From Streptomyces noursei ATCC 11455 (lineage in GTDB: Bacteria; Actinomycetota; Actinomycetes; Streptomycetales; Streptomycetaceae): 64,000 nucleotides of DNA. The notes beneath the pieces were generated by a model, which worked only from the letters and a program-made list of their open reading frames with translations, ran no database searches and was not told the DNA's origin. The DNA lies in the NCBI RefSeq assembly GCF_001704275.1, contig NZ_CP011533.1:2046001-2110000 (forward strand). Direction: 5' to 3'. Below are positions 10,360 to 19,556 of this stretch, piece by piece. How positions within the stretch are numbered: the first letter of the stretch is position 1; every line of letters begins with the position of its first letter. The position numbers and the translations under genes were made by a program.

Positions 10360-11268
10360 ATGAGCGCCGCGCAGTCGAGCAGTGACCCGTCCCTGCGCCG
10401 CTATCTGGACCATCCGCGCGGTGGCCCGACCGTCCTGCGCATCGTGCTGGGCACCCAACTGCGCCGGTTGCGGGAGGCCGCGGGCATCACCCGCGAGGCC
10501 GCCGGGGACGCCATCCGCGCCTCCCACGCCAAGATCAGCCGCCTGGAACTGGGCCGGGTGAGCTGCAAGGAACGTGATGTAGCCGACCTGTTGACGCTCT
10601 ACGACGTCACCGACAGCACCGCCCGCGCCACCTTCCTCACCCTCGCCCGCCGGACCGGCAAGCCCGGGTGGTGGCACCAGTTCAGCGACGTCCTGCCCAG
10701 CTGGTTCGAGACCCATCTCGGCCTGGAGTCGGCCGCCTCGGTCATCCGCACCTACGAAGTCCAGTTCGTACCGGGCCTGTTGCAGACGCCGGAGTACGCC
10801 CGCGCGGTGGCCCGACTGGGCAACCCGGGATCCACTCCGGAGGAGACCGAACAGCGGGTCGAACTACGGATGGAGAGACAGCGGCTGTTGACGCTCCCCG
10901 ACGCACCCCGGCTGTGGGCCATCATCGACGAGGCGTGCCTGCGCCGCCCGTTGGGCGGACCGGAGGTGATGGTCGGTCAGGTCCGGCACCTCCTGGAGAT
11001 GGCGCGGCTGCCCAACATCACCCTCCAGGTCGCGCCGTTCGCCCTCGGCGGCCTCGCCGCGGCGGGCGGCCCGATCACCATCCTCCGCTTCCTGGAACCC
11101 GACCTCCCCGACATCGTCTATCTGGAGCAGCTGACCAGCGCGCTGTACCTGGACAAGCGCGACGACGTCGACCACTACCTGGCCGTGATGGACCGGCTCA
11201 GCGCCCAGGCCGAGTCGCCGCGGAACTCGCTCGCGATGCTGGAGCGGATGACGGAGCAGGTGGGCTGA
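10360..11268 (+). CDS. HTH (XRE) regulator with DUF5753 domain, WhiJ-type
   Basis: 302 aa from the ATG at 10360, with GGGGAG 6 bases upstream. An XRE-type HTH at residues about 28-85 (LGTQLRRLREAAGITREAAG, then ASHAKISRLELGR) is followed by the DUF5753 domain (VQFVPGLLQTPEYARAV, then RQRLLTLPDAPRLWAIIDEACLRRPLGG, and ITILRFLEPDLPDIVYLE). This is the classic partner of DUF397 proteins. In WhiJ loci the HTH protein represses developmental or antibiotic genes until released by the small partner. Its target here is unknown. Confidence 0.93.
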   Translation: MSAAQSSSDPSLRRYLDHPRGGPTVLRIVLGTQLRRLREAAGITREAAGDAIRASHAKISRLELGRVSCKERDVADLLTLYDVTDSTARATFLTLARRTGKPGWWHQFSDVLPSWFETHLGLESAASVIRTYEVQFVPGLLQTPEYARAVARLGNPGSTPEETEQRVELRMERQRLLTLPDAPRLWAIIDEACLRRPLGGPEVMVGQVRHLLEMARLPNITLQVAPFALGGLAAAGGPITILRFLEPDLPDIVYLEQLTSALYLDKRDDVDHYLAVMDRLSAQAESPRNSLAMLERMTEQVG

Positions 11269-11327
11269 CGGGCGGGCCGGGCCCGGCGACCGCCCGGATC
11301 CCGCCCCGCTCCGGCGCCGTCGCGCCG

Positions 11328-12146
11328 CTACGGCTTGCGCGCCACGCCCCCGTACTCGATCCACTCCTGCGTCAGCTGCTTGGGTCCGGCGTCCGACGGG
11401 TCCGGTCGCCAGGTCGAGACCTCCACCAGCCCCGGCTCCTGGATCTCCAACCCCGTCAGGAACGACCGCAGTTCATGCTGCTGCCGCACCCGCCCCCAGT
11501 TCCCCTGGGTACTGACCCGCATGAACTCGGTGACGAAGTCCCGCGTCGCGACGTCCTCGCTCACGAGCTGACACACCACCAGGAAGCTGCCGGGGACGAG
11601 CCGTTCGGCGACCCGGCGGACCAGGGCGGCCGGGTCGTCGGCGTCCGGGATGCAGTGCAGCACGGAGACGAACAGCGCGGCGACCGGCTCGTCGAGGTCG
11701 ATCAGCCGCCGCACCTCCGGGCTGCCGAAGATCCCGTCGGTGTCCCGCATGTCCGCCTGGATGACGGCGGTGTTCTCGTTCTCCTCCAGCAGCGCCCGGC
11801 CGTGCGCCAGCACGATGGGGTCGTTGTCGACGTAGACCACCCGCGACCCGGGATCGACCTGCTGGGCGACCTGGTGGACGTTGTCCTGGGTCGGCAGCCC
11901 GGAGCCGTGGTCGATGAACTGCCGGATGCCCTGCTCGCGGGCCAGCCAGCGGACCGCCCGGCGCAGGAACCGCCGGTTGTTGATCGCCAGCACCTGGGTG
12001 CTCGGGACGACCTTGCTCAGCTCCTCGCACGCCTCGCGGTCCACCGCGTAGTTGTCCTTGCCACCGAGGTAGTGGTCGTACATCCGCGCGACACTCGGAA
12101 TGCTCACGTCGACGACGCTGGACAGCTGCCGGTTTTCTTGGCTCAT
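11328..12146 (-). CDS. S-adenosyl methyltransferase (Methyltransf_19 / DUF574 family)
   Basis: 272 aa from the ATG at 12146; a longer open frame upstream is ignored because a -35/-10 pair lies inside it. The family hallmark VARMYDHYLGGKDNYAVDRE at the N-terminus, the SAM loop FIDHGSGLPTQDNVHQVAQ and VVYVDNDPIVLAHGRALL are clear. These SAM-binding proteins are numerous in Streptomyces and frequently sit next to WhiJ-type regulators, as here, but their substrates are not known. It converges with the HTH/DUF5753 gene 60 bases away. Confidence 0.9.
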   Translation of the reverse strand: MSQENRQLSSVVDVSIPSVARMYDHYLGGKDNYAVDREACEELSKVVPSTQVLAINNRRFLRRAVRWLAREQGIRQFIDHGSGLPTQDNVHQVAQQVDPGSRVVYVDNDPIVLAHGRALLEENENTAVIQADMRDTDGIFGSPEVRRLIDLDEPVAALFVSVLHCIPDADDPAALVRRVAERLVPGSFLVVCQLVSEDVATRDFVTEFMRVSTQGNWGRVRQQHELRSFLTGLEIQEPGLVEVSTWRPDPSDAGPKQLTQEWIEYGGVARKP

Positions 12147-12514
12147 TCCCCACTCTTCCCGTCGGATTGCGGTGCGGGTAACGGTACGACCACCACGCGT
12201 CAGCTCCAACTGGCAGGCGGGGACGGGCAGTCGGGCGGATGCGCCGATGGGCGCGGGCCGAGCGATTCGCGCCATCCCGCCGACGGACACGGCGGGCGCG
12301 GAGCCGGCCGCGGCGGGTCGGGCGTGCGGCGTCTCCCGCTCGGCCGCCCCCTTCCGGGGCCGGTCCGACCGTGGGCCACCGGACCCGCCCCGGGGAAACG
12401 CCGCGACCGGCCGGCGTTCTCATCGGCCTCTCACGGTCCGCTCATGGCCCGGTCACACGGGGTGTCTACGGTCGGGGCCGGGGCCGCGATCCGTCGGCCG
12501 GAGGAGAGGGCACC
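12147..12514. promoter_or_regulatory. divergent intergenic region with a HrdB-like promoter (minus strand)
   Basis: On the minus strand TTGGAG (12209-12204), 17 bases of spacer and TACCGT (12186-12181) fit a vegetative promoter for the methyltransferase gene. Nothing else is recognisable in this 370-base gap; a promoter for the ABC-like gene must lie in its right half. Confidence 0.45.
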
Positions 12515-13258
12515 GTGTACCACCTGACCGGCGTGACGAAGGACTACCGCCGCGGCGGTGAGCTGGTGCGGGCCCTGGACGGCGTCGCGTTCTCCGTCGC
12601 GGACGGCACCGCGCTCGCCGTCCAGGGGCCGCGCGGCGCGGGCGCCTCGACGCTGCTGCGGATCCTCGGCGGACTGGAGCGGCCGACCCGGGGCAGCGTA
12701 CTGCTCGACGGTACGGATCTGGCCACCGTCACCGCCTCCCGGCTCGGCCGGATCCGCGCCGAGTCGATCGGCCTGATCGGCTCCGGCGACGGCGACGATC
12801 CCGGGCCGCTCGCGGGGCTGACCGTGCGGCAGGGCGTGGCCGCCGCGCTGGCCCCGTTGCGGCTGCGGCCCATCGATCGCTGGGAGTTGGCCGGGGACGC
12901 GCTGGCCGAGGTCGGGCTGTCCGCCCGGGGCGACCTGCTGCCGGGGCAGCTGGACCGGTACGCGCGGCGGCGGGCGGCACTCGCCCGGGCGCTGGTGAAG
13001 CGGCCCACCGTGCTGCTCGCGGACCGGCCGACCGCGGGCCTGCCGCCGTCCGCCCGGGCGGAGTTCACCGAACTGCTGGTGCGGGTGTGGGGCGAGTACC
13101 GGCTCACCTGCGTCGTCGCCACGGACGACGAGGCCCTGGCGGGGCGCGCGGCCCGGCGGCTGGTGCTCGCCGGGGGCCGGGTGGTCGCCGCGGGCCGGGT
13201 GGCCGGTTCTGGTCGGGGCGGGGCGACGTCCTGGTGTCCGCGCGGGGCGGGCCGGTAG
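12515..13258 (+). CDS. degenerate ABC-type ATPase (catalytic residues lost)
   Basis: 247 aa from a GTG at 12515, with GAGGAGAGGG 4 bases upstream. Overall it follows LolD/MacB-type ABC ATPases (VTKDYRRGGELVRALDGVAF, LERPTRGSVLLDGTDLATV, LADRPTAGLPPSARAEFTEL). The catalytic sites are altered: Walker A reads GPRGAGAST (38-46) with Ala44 instead of Lys; Walker B reads LLADRP with Arg171 instead of Glu; the H-loop reads ATDDEA with Asp204 instead of His; the LSGGQ signature is replaced by LPGQLDR. It should not hydrolyse ATP. No permease gene adjoins it. The reading frame is intact, so a structural or regulatory role is possible. Confidence 0.8.
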   Translation: MYHLTGVTKDYRRGGELVRALDGVAFSVADGTALAVQGPRGAGASTLLRILGGLERPTRGSVLLDGTDLATVTASRLGRIRAESIGLIGSGDGDDPGPLAGLTVRQGVAAALAPLRLRPIDRWELAGDALAEVGLSARGDLLPGQLDRYARRRAALARALVKRPTVLLADRPTAGLPPSARAEFTELLVRVWGEYRLTCVVATDDEALAGRAARRLVLAGGRVVAAGRVAGSGRGGATSWCPRGAGR

Positions 13259-13267
13259 AAGAGGGGC

Positions 13268-14179
13268 ATGACCACAGAGCAGAGCGAGTCCACGGGCCGG
13301 GCGCCGCTCGGTCCGCCCGCCGGCGGCCGGTCGGAGCAGCCCGGCACCGAGGAGATGGTGCGCGCCAACGAGGCCAACTGGGACGCCCGCACCCCGGTCC
13401 ATGTGGCCAGCGCGTTCTACGGACTGGACGGGTCGCGGAGCCCCGAGGACTGGTTCGCGCCGTTCGAATGGTCCGACCTCGGGGAGCTGGCAGGGCGCGA
13501 TGTGCTGCATCTGCAGTGCCATCTGGGCACCGAGACGGCCGCGTTCGCGGACCGGGGCGCGCGGGCGGTGGGACTGGACTTCTCCACCGCGGCGGTGGCG
13601 CAGGCCCGGCGGCTGGCCGCGGAGACCGGCCGGGAGATGGAGTTCGTGCGGTCGGACGTGTACCGGGCGGTCGAGGCGCTCGGCGACCGCCGGTTCGACG
13701 TGGTCTACACCGGCAAGGGCGCGGTGTGCTACCTGCCGGACCTCGCCGCGTGGGCGGAGACGGTCGCCGCCCTGCTGCGGCCGGGCGGAACGTTCTACCT
13801 GGTGGAGTTCCACCCGCTGCTGAACGCGCTGGGCCCGACGCCGCCCACCGACCCGGACACCCCGCCGCTGCTGCTCCGCCACGACTACCTGGCCGGCCGG
13901 GGACCGCTGCGCAGCGACACCCCCACCACGTACACCGACGGCCCGCCGCTGCAGGGCGCCAGCACGAGTTACGAGTGGCGGCACGGCCTCGGGGAGGTGC
14001 TCGAAGCGCTGATCGGGGCCGGGCTGACCCTGCGGGGCGTCCGGGAGAGCGAGGTGCTGCCGTGGCCGCGCTTCCCCTCGATGGTGCCGGACACGAACGG
14101 CTGGTGGCGGCTGCCCGACTCCGAGCCGATCGTTCCGCTGCTGTACGCGGTGCGGGCGGTGAAGCCGGAGCGGCCGTAG
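13268..14179 (+). CDS. class I SAM-dependent methyltransferase
   Basis: 303 aa. Motif I is LHLQCHLGTETAAFADRGAR, motif II is AVGLDFSTAAVAQARRLA, and motif IV is VVYTGKGAVCYLPDLAAW. The N-terminus (about 35 residues, Gly/Pro/Ser-rich) is poorly conserved in such proteins. It resembles the methyltransferases that follow MerR or stand-alone genes in Streptomyces; the substrate is unknown. It starts 9 bases after the ABC-like gene, so the two probably share a transcript. Confidence 0.88.
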   Translation: MTTEQSESTGRAPLGPPAGGRSEQPGTEEMVRANEANWDARTPVHVASAFYGLDGSRSPEDWFAPFEWSDLGELAGRDVLHLQCHLGTETAAFADRGARAVGLDFSTAAVAQARRLAAETGREMEFVRSDVYRAVEALGDRRFDVVYTGKGAVCYLPDLAAWAETVAALLRPGGTFYLVEFHPLLNALGPTPPTDPDTPPLLLRHDYLAGRGPLRSDTPTTYTDGPPLQGASTSYEWRHGLGEVLEALIGAGLTLRGVRESEVLPWPRFPSMVPDTNGWWRLPDSEPIVPLLYAVRAVKPERP

Positions 14180-14203
14180 CCGGGTGCGGCTCGCTCCGTC
14201 CGC

Positions 14204-14638
14204 TCAGTCCGCGCGCCGGTAGACCGAGCGCAGCAGTTGGTCCTTGGCCGGGCCGGTGACCCGCCACTCCAGGTGCCAGCGGTCCTCGGCGACGGCGGTG
14301 AAGGTGCCCTCGTAGCGGTCCGCGGCACAGGGGTGGACGGCAGTCCAGCGGCCGGTCCGCAGATCCAGGTCGTGGAACGGGCGGCCGTCGGCGAAGGAGA
14401 CCGCGGCGGTGCCGTCGGACCGGGGCCGCAGCCGCAGTGTGCGGGTCGCCGGGTGCACCACGCCGTCCCAGGTCAGCTCGCCCTCCTCGGCGTGGCGGAG
14501 CACCCCGCCGGGGCCGTCCGGCCGGAAGTCCGCGGTGCCGCGGAAGCTGCCGTCGGTGCCGGCCCGCAGGTCGTGCACGGTGCGCTCGACGAGCCAACGG
14601 CCGGTGAGATAGGCGGCGGCGTCGGTGACCAGGTACAT
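14204..14638 (-). CDS. DUF6314 family protein
   Basis: 144 aa from the ATG at 14638; the upstream extension is out of character. The pattern YLTGRWLVERTVHDLRAGTD, then FRGTADFRP, GVLRHAEEGELTW, FHDLDLRTGRW and HPCAADRYEGTF, matches small lipocalin-like beta-barrel proteins annotated DUF6314. Function is unknown. It is divergent from the betaine operon and converges with the methyltransferase gene. Confidence 0.8.
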   Translation of the reverse strand: MYLVTDAAAYLTGRWLVERTVHDLRAGTDGSFRGTADFRPDGPGGVLRHAEEGELTWDGVVHPATRTLRLRPRSDGTAAVSFADGRPFHDLDLRTGRWTAVHPCAADRYEGTFTAVAEDRWHLEWRVTGPAKDQLLRSVYRRAD

Positions 14639-14852
14639 GCCCCCATTGTCGGGCAGCGCCGGGCGGTCACCCGATCGGCCCCACCGCGCGCCCCGCCGGC
14701 CCGGCCCGGCGCCCCGCACCGTGCGGTCCCCCGACAGCGGAATTACGCTCAGTGCGGAGATCACCACCGAAAGAGAACATCGCGGCCGGGTGCCCGTCCC
14801 GTGTGTGCCCGCCGCCGGCACCCACCCGGAGACGAGACCGAAAGGCCCACCC

Positions 14853-16322
14853 ATGCCGGAGCTGTTCATCGGCGGTCAGTGGACCGCAGCGGCCGACGGG
14901 CAGGTGCGGGAGATCCGCTGCCCGGCGGACGGCACACTCGTCGCGACGGTCGACGAGGGCGGACCGAAGGACGTGGCGGCGGCGATCACCGCGGCCCGGC
15001 AGGCGTTCGACGACGGGCCGTGGCCGCGCACCCCGGCCGCCGAGCGCGGCCGGGTGGTGCTGCGGGTCGCCGAGCTGTTGGAGCGGGACCGGGAGGCGCT
15101 GGCCCGGGCCGAGTCGCTGGACACCGGCAAGCGGCTGGTGGAGAGCGGCTACGACATGGACGACATCGCCGGCTGCTTCCGCTACTTCGGCAATCTGGGG
15201 GCGGCCGGCGGCACCGACCGGGTGGTGGCCACCGGGATCGCCGAGGCCGACAGCACGGTGCGGCACGAGCCGGTCGGGGTCTGCGCGCTGATCACGCCGT
15301 GGAACTACCCGCTGCTGCAGACCGCCTGGAAGGTCGCGCCGGCCCTGGCCACCGGGAACACCTTCGTGCTGAAGCCGAGCGAGCTGACCCCGCACACCGC
15401 GATCCACCTGATGCGGCTGCTGGCGGAGGCCGGGGTGCCGGACGGGGCGGCCAACATGGTGCTGGGCACCGGTCCCCTCGTCGGAGCGCCGCTGACCGAG
15501 GATCCGCGGGTGGACATGGTGTCGTTCACCGGCGGCCTGGTCACCGGGCGCCGCATCATGGCGGCGGCGGCGCCCACGGTGAAGAAGATCGCCCTCGAAC
15601 TGGGCGGCAAGAACCCCAACATCGTCTTCGCCGACGCCGACTTCGACACCGCCGTCGACTACGCCATGACGGCGGTCTTCCTGCACTCCGGGCAGGTCTG
15701 CTCGGCGGGCGCCCGGTTGCTGGTCCAGGAGGACCTGCACGACCGGTTCGTGGACGAACTGGTGACCCGCGCCCGGCGGATCCCGCTCGGCGGCCCGTTC
15801 GACGAGCGGGCCCGCACCGGTCCGCTGATCTCCGCGGCGCACCGGGCGAAGGTCGCGGCGTATGTGGCGGCCGGGCTGGACGAGGGCGCGGTGCTGCGCT
15901 GCGGCGGCGCGCCACCGGACGACCCGGAGCTGGCGGACGGCTTCTACTACCTGCCGACGGTGCTGGACGAGTGCACCCCGGACATGTCGGTGGTGCGCGA
16001 CGAGTCGTTCGGGCCGGTGCTGACCGTGGAGCGGTTCCGCGACGAGGAGGAGGCGGTGTCGCTGGCCAACGACACGGTGTACGGGCTGGCCGGGGCGGTG
16101 TGGACGCAGGACAGCGAGCGCGCGCACCGGGTGGCGTCCCGGCTGCGGGCCGGCACCGTGTGGATCAACGACTTCCATCCGTATGTGCCGCAGGCCGAGT
16201 GGGGCGGGATGAAACAGTCCGGGATCGGCCGGGAGCTGGGGCCGGCCGGGCTGGCGGAGTACCAGGAGGCCAAGCACATCTGGCGGAACACCGCACCGCG
16301 CCCGCAGAGGTGGTTCGAGTGA
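14853..16322 (+). CDS. betB: betaine-aldehyde dehydrogenase (aldehyde dehydrogenase family)
   Basis: 489 aa from the ATG at 14853. Catalytic features of NAD(P)-dependent aldehyde dehydrogenases are present: ITPWNYPLLQ, KPSELTP, FTGG, ELGGKNPNIVFADAD (general-base Glu), HSGQVCSAGARL (catalytic Cys) and ESFGPVLTVERF. It oxidises betaine aldehyde to glycine betaine if paired with a choline dehydrogenase, and one is encoded two genes downstream. The stop overlaps the permease start by 4 bases (GTGA). The substrate assignment rests on this operon. Confidence 0.88.
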   Translation: MPELFIGGQWTAAADGQVREIRCPADGTLVATVDEGGPKDVAAAITAARQAFDDGPWPRTPAAERGRVVLRVAELLERDREALARAESLDTGKRLVESGYDMDDIAGCFRYFGNLGAAGGTDRVVATGIAEADSTVRHEPVGVCALITPWNYPLLQTAWKVAPALATGNTFVLKPSELTPHTAIHLMRLLAEAGVPDGAANMVLGTGPLVGAPLTEDPRVDMVSFTGGLVTGRRIMAAAAPTVKKIALELGGKNPNIVFADADFDTAVDYAMTAVFLHSGQVCSAGARLLVQEDLHDRFVDELVTRARRIPLGGPFDERARTGPLISAAHRAKVAAYVAAGLDEGAVLRCGGAPPDDPELADGFYYLPTVLDECTPDMSVVRDESFGPVLTVERFRDEEEAVSLANDTVYGLAGAVWTQDSERAHRVASRLRAGTVWINDFHPYVPQAEWGGMKQSGIGRELGPAGLAEYQEAKHIWRNTAPRPQRWFE

Positions 16323-17902
16323 CCGGTTCCGGTTCCATTCCCCCCGGCTCCGCCGCCGAGGGGTCCGCCGACGACGGCGGGCACGAGGACGGGGCGCTGG
16401 CCGAGCTCGGCTACAAGCCCGAACTCAAGCGCACCCTCGGCAACTTCCACACCTTCGCCGCCGGCATCAGCTACATCTCCATCCTCACCGGCACCTTCCA
16501 GCTGTTCTACTTCGGCGTGAGCCACGGCGGCCCGGCGTACTGGTGGTCCTGGCCGATGGTCTTCGTCGGCCAGCTGATGGTGGCGCTGTGCTTCTGCGAG
16601 CTGGCCTGCCGCTATCCGGTGGCCGGGTCGATCTACAACTGGGCGAAGCAGCTGGGCGGTCCGCACGCGGGGTGGCTCGGCGGCTGGATGATGCTCACCG
16701 CGTCGATGGTCTCGCTGGCCGCGGTGGCGCTGGCCTACCAGGTGACGCTGCCGCAGATCTCGTCGTGGTTCCAGTTCGTCGGCGACGGCACCGGAAAGAC
16801 CGACGCGGCGGCCAACGCGGTCCTCCTGGGCACCGTCCTGATCGCCTTCACCACCCTGGTCAACGCCTTCGGTGTGAAGCTGATGGCGCGGATCAACTCG
16901 GCCGGCGTGGCCATCGAGCTGATCGCCGCGGTCGTGCTGATCCTGCTGTTGGCCGCGCACCTCACCCGCGGCCCGGCGACCGCGCTCACCGACACCTTCG
17001 GCAAGGGCCACGGCGAGACCCTGGGGTACTTCGGCGCGTTCCTGACCGCCTCGCTCGCCTCCGCGTACGTCATGTACGGCTTCGACACCGCCTCCTCGCT
17101 GGGTGAGGAGTCCAAGGACCCGACCCGCAACGCCCCCCGGGCGATCCTGCGCGCGCTGATCGCCTCGTTCGTCATCGGGGGTCTGATCCTGCTGTTCGCG
17201 CTGCTGGCCGTCCCCGACCTGCACGACGAGCGGCTGTCGGTGGACGGCCTCCAGTACGTCGTGCTGGCCACCCTCGGATCGACGGTCGGGCAGATCGTCC
17301 TGTGGTGCGTGGTCGTCGCGATCACCGTCTGCGAACTGGCGGTGCACACCGCGGCCATCCGGCTGGCGTACGCGATGGCCCGCGACAACAACCTCCCGGC
17401 GTCGGCGCGGCTGGCCCGGGTCAGCCCGCGGTTCCAGACGCCGGTGGTGCCCGCGGTGGTGATCGGGGTGATCGGCGTCGCGATCCTGTTGATCAACGTC
17501 AATCAGCCGCAGATCTTCTCGGTGATCACCAGCATCGCGATCATCATGATCTATCTGGCGTATCTGATGGTGACGCTGCCGATGCTGGTGCAGCGGCTGC
17601 GCGGCAGGTGGACCACGCGCGAGGGCTCCTTCTCACTGGGCCGGTTCGGTCTGCCGGTGAACGTCCTGGCGGTGCTCTGGGGCCTGGCGATGTCCGTCAA
17701 CCTCGCCTGGCCGCGCGCCGCGGTCTACAACGCCACCGGCCCGCAGCACTGGTATCTGCGCTGGGGCGCCTTCCTGTTCATCGGCGTCGTGGCGCTCGGC
17801 GGCTTCGCCTACTACTGGTTCGTCCAACGGCACCGCACCGGCGTGCTGGCCTCGCACGCCGCGGAGGGCGCGGACTGCGGCGACACCACGCCCGCACCCT
17901 GA
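16319..17902 (+). CDS. APC-family permease in the betaine operon
   Basis: 527 aa from a GTG at 16319 overlapping the betB stop. About 12 hydrophobic segments follow a hydrophilic N-tail of about 45 residues (ELGYKPELKRTLGNFHTFAAGISYISI is the usual opening of the amino-acid/choline subgroup). ASSLGEESKDPTRNAPRAI is the conserved cytoplasmic loop of the amino acid-polyamine-organocation family. Its place between betB and betA suggests uptake of choline or a related quaternary amine; that substrate is inferred from context only. Confidence 0.85.
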   Translation: MTGSGSIPPGSAAEGSADDGGHEDGALAELGYKPELKRTLGNFHTFAAGISYISILTGTFQLFYFGVSHGGPAYWWSWPMVFVGQLMVALCFCELACRYPVAGSIYNWAKQLGGPHAGWLGGWMMLTASMVSLAAVALAYQVTLPQISSWFQFVGDGTGKTDAAANAVLLGTVLIAFTTLVNAFGVKLMARINSAGVAIELIAAVVLILLLAAHLTRGPATALTDTFGKGHGETLGYFGAFLTASLASAYVMYGFDTASSLGEESKDPTRNAPRAILRALIASFVIGGLILLFALLAVPDLHDERLSVDGLQYVVLATLGSTVGQIVLWCVVVAITVCELAVHTAAIRLAYAMARDNNLPASARLARVSPRFQTPVVPAVVIGVIGVAILLINVNQPQIFSVITSIAIIMIYLAYLMVTLPMLVQRLRGRWTTREGSFSLGRFGLPVNVLAVLWGLAMSVNLAWPRAAVYNATGPQHWYLRWGAFLFIGVVALGGFAYYWFVQRHRTGVLASHAAEGADCGDTTPAP

Positions 17903-17932
17903 TCCCGCCCCTCCCGACCTGGAGACAGCGCC

Positions 17933-19504
17933 ATGTCCGACGCACCGCACGTGGAGCAGACCGACTCGTTCGACTACGTCGTGGTCGGCGGCGGCACGGC
18001 CGGCGCGGTGGTGGCCGCCCGGCTCAGCGAGGACCCGTCCGTCACCGTCTGCGTGCTGGAGGCCGGCCCCTCCGACGTCGACGACGAGAACATCCTGCGG
18101 CTGGACCGCTGGATGGGCCTGCTGCAGTCCGGCTACGACTGGGACTATCCGGTCGAGCCGCAGGAGAACGGCAACAGCTTCATGCGGCACGCCCGCGCCA
18201 AGGTGCTCGGCGGCTGCTCCTCGCACAACTCCTGCATCGCCTTCTGGGCGCCGGCCGAGGACCTCGACGAGTGGGCCGCGCTGGGCTGTACGGGCTGGGC
18301 CGCGGCCGACTGCTTCCCGCTCTTCCAGCGCCTGGAGACCAATGACGCGCCCGGCGAGCACCACGGCCGGTCCGGGCCGGTGGTGCTGCGCACCGTCCCG
18401 CCCGAGGACCCGTGCGGGACCGCGGTGCTCCAGGCGTGCGCCGCGACGGGCATCCCGACCACCCCGTTCAACACCGGCACGACCGTGGTCCGCGGGGCGA
18501 ACTGGTTCCAGATCAACTGCCGCCCGGACGGCACCCGTTCCTCCGCCTCGGTCTCCTATCTGCACCCCGTCATGGGCCGCCGCCGGAACCTCGACGTGCG
18601 CACCGGGGTGCAGGCCAAGCGGCTGCGCTTCGACGACGACCGGCGGTGCACCGGCGTGGACTACCTCTCCCCCGACCTGATCCACACCCGCACGGTCGCC
18701 GCCCGCCGCGAGGTGATCGTCTCGTGCGGTGCCATCGACTCCCCCAAGCTGCTGATGCTCTCCGGCATCGGCCCGGCCGACCACCTGCGCGCCACCGGCA
18801 TCACGCCGCTGGTGGACGCGCCGGGCGTCGGCGCCAACCTCCAGGACCACCCGGAGGGCGTCATCATGTGGGACGCCCGGCAGCCGATGGTGGACACCTC
18901 GACGCAGTGGTGGGAGATCGGCATCTTCTACGACACCGAGCCGGGCCTGGACCGGCCGGACCTGATGTTCCACTACGGCCAGGTGCCGTTCGACATGAAC
19001 ACCTACCGCCGCGGCTATCCGACGTCCGAGAACGCCTTCTGCCTCACCCCGAACGTCACCCGTGCCCGCTCGCAGGGCACGGTCCGGCTGCGCACCCGCG
19101 ACTTCCGCGACAAGCCCCGGGTGGACCCGCGCTACTTCACCCACGAGCACGACGTCCGGGTGATGACCTACGGGCTCCGGCTCGCCCGCGACATCGTCGC
19201 CCAGGCCCCGATGGCCCAGTGGGCCGGTGCGGAGCTCGCCCCCGGCCCGGACGTCACCACCGACGACGAACTGCTGGACTACATCCGCGCCACCCACAAC
19301 ACCGTCTACCACCCGGCGTGCACGGTCGCGATGGGCGCCGCCGACGACCTGGCCGCGCCGCTCGACCCGCGGCTGCGGGTGAAGGGCACGACCGGTCTGC
19401 GGGTGGCGGACGGCTCGGCGATGCCGTTCCTCACCGCGGTCAACCCGTGCATCACCACGATGATGATCGGCGAGAAGTGCGCGGATCTGATCCGGGGCGA
19501 GTGA
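17933..19504 (+). CDS. betA: choline dehydrogenase (GMC oxidoreductase)
   Basis: 523 aa. The FAD Rossmann motif FDYVVVGGGTAGAVVAARLSE is at residues 10-31, the GMC signature 1 is in GGCSSHNSCIAFWAP, and signature 2 is SCGAIDSPKLLMLSGIGP. The C-terminal active-site region reads YHPACTVAMG and then ADGSAMPFLTAVNPCITTMM. It oxidises choline to betaine aldehyde, the substrate of the upstream BetB. ATG follows GGAGACAGCGCC. Other alcohols cannot be excluded, but the operon fits choline well. Confidence 0.88.
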   Translation: MSDAPHVEQTDSFDYVVVGGGTAGAVVAARLSEDPSVTVCVLEAGPSDVDDENILRLDRWMGLLQSGYDWDYPVEPQENGNSFMRHARAKVLGGCSSHNSCIAFWAPAEDLDEWAALGCTGWAAADCFPLFQRLETNDAPGEHHGRSGPVVLRTVPPEDPCGTAVLQACAATGIPTTPFNTGTTVVRGANWFQINCRPDGTRSSASVSYLHPVMGRRRNLDVRTGVQAKRLRFDDDRRCTGVDYLSPDLIHTRTVAARREVIVSCGAIDSPKLLMLSGIGPADHLRATGITPLVDAPGVGANLQDHPEGVIMWDARQPMVDTSTQWWEIGIFYDTEPGLDRPDLMFHYGQVPFDMNTYRRGYPTSENAFCLTPNVTRARSQGTVRLRTRDFRDKPRVDPRYFTHEHDVRVMTYGLRLARDIVAQAPMAQWAGAELAPGPDVTTDDELLDYIRATHNTVYHPACTVAMGAADDLAAPLDPRLRVKGTTGLRVADGSAMPFLTAVNPCITTMMIGEKCADLIRGE

Positions 19505-19556
19505 CCCTCGAGGCCGTCGGGGCTCGGCGCCCCTCACCCCGGTGGGCGCGACGCGC

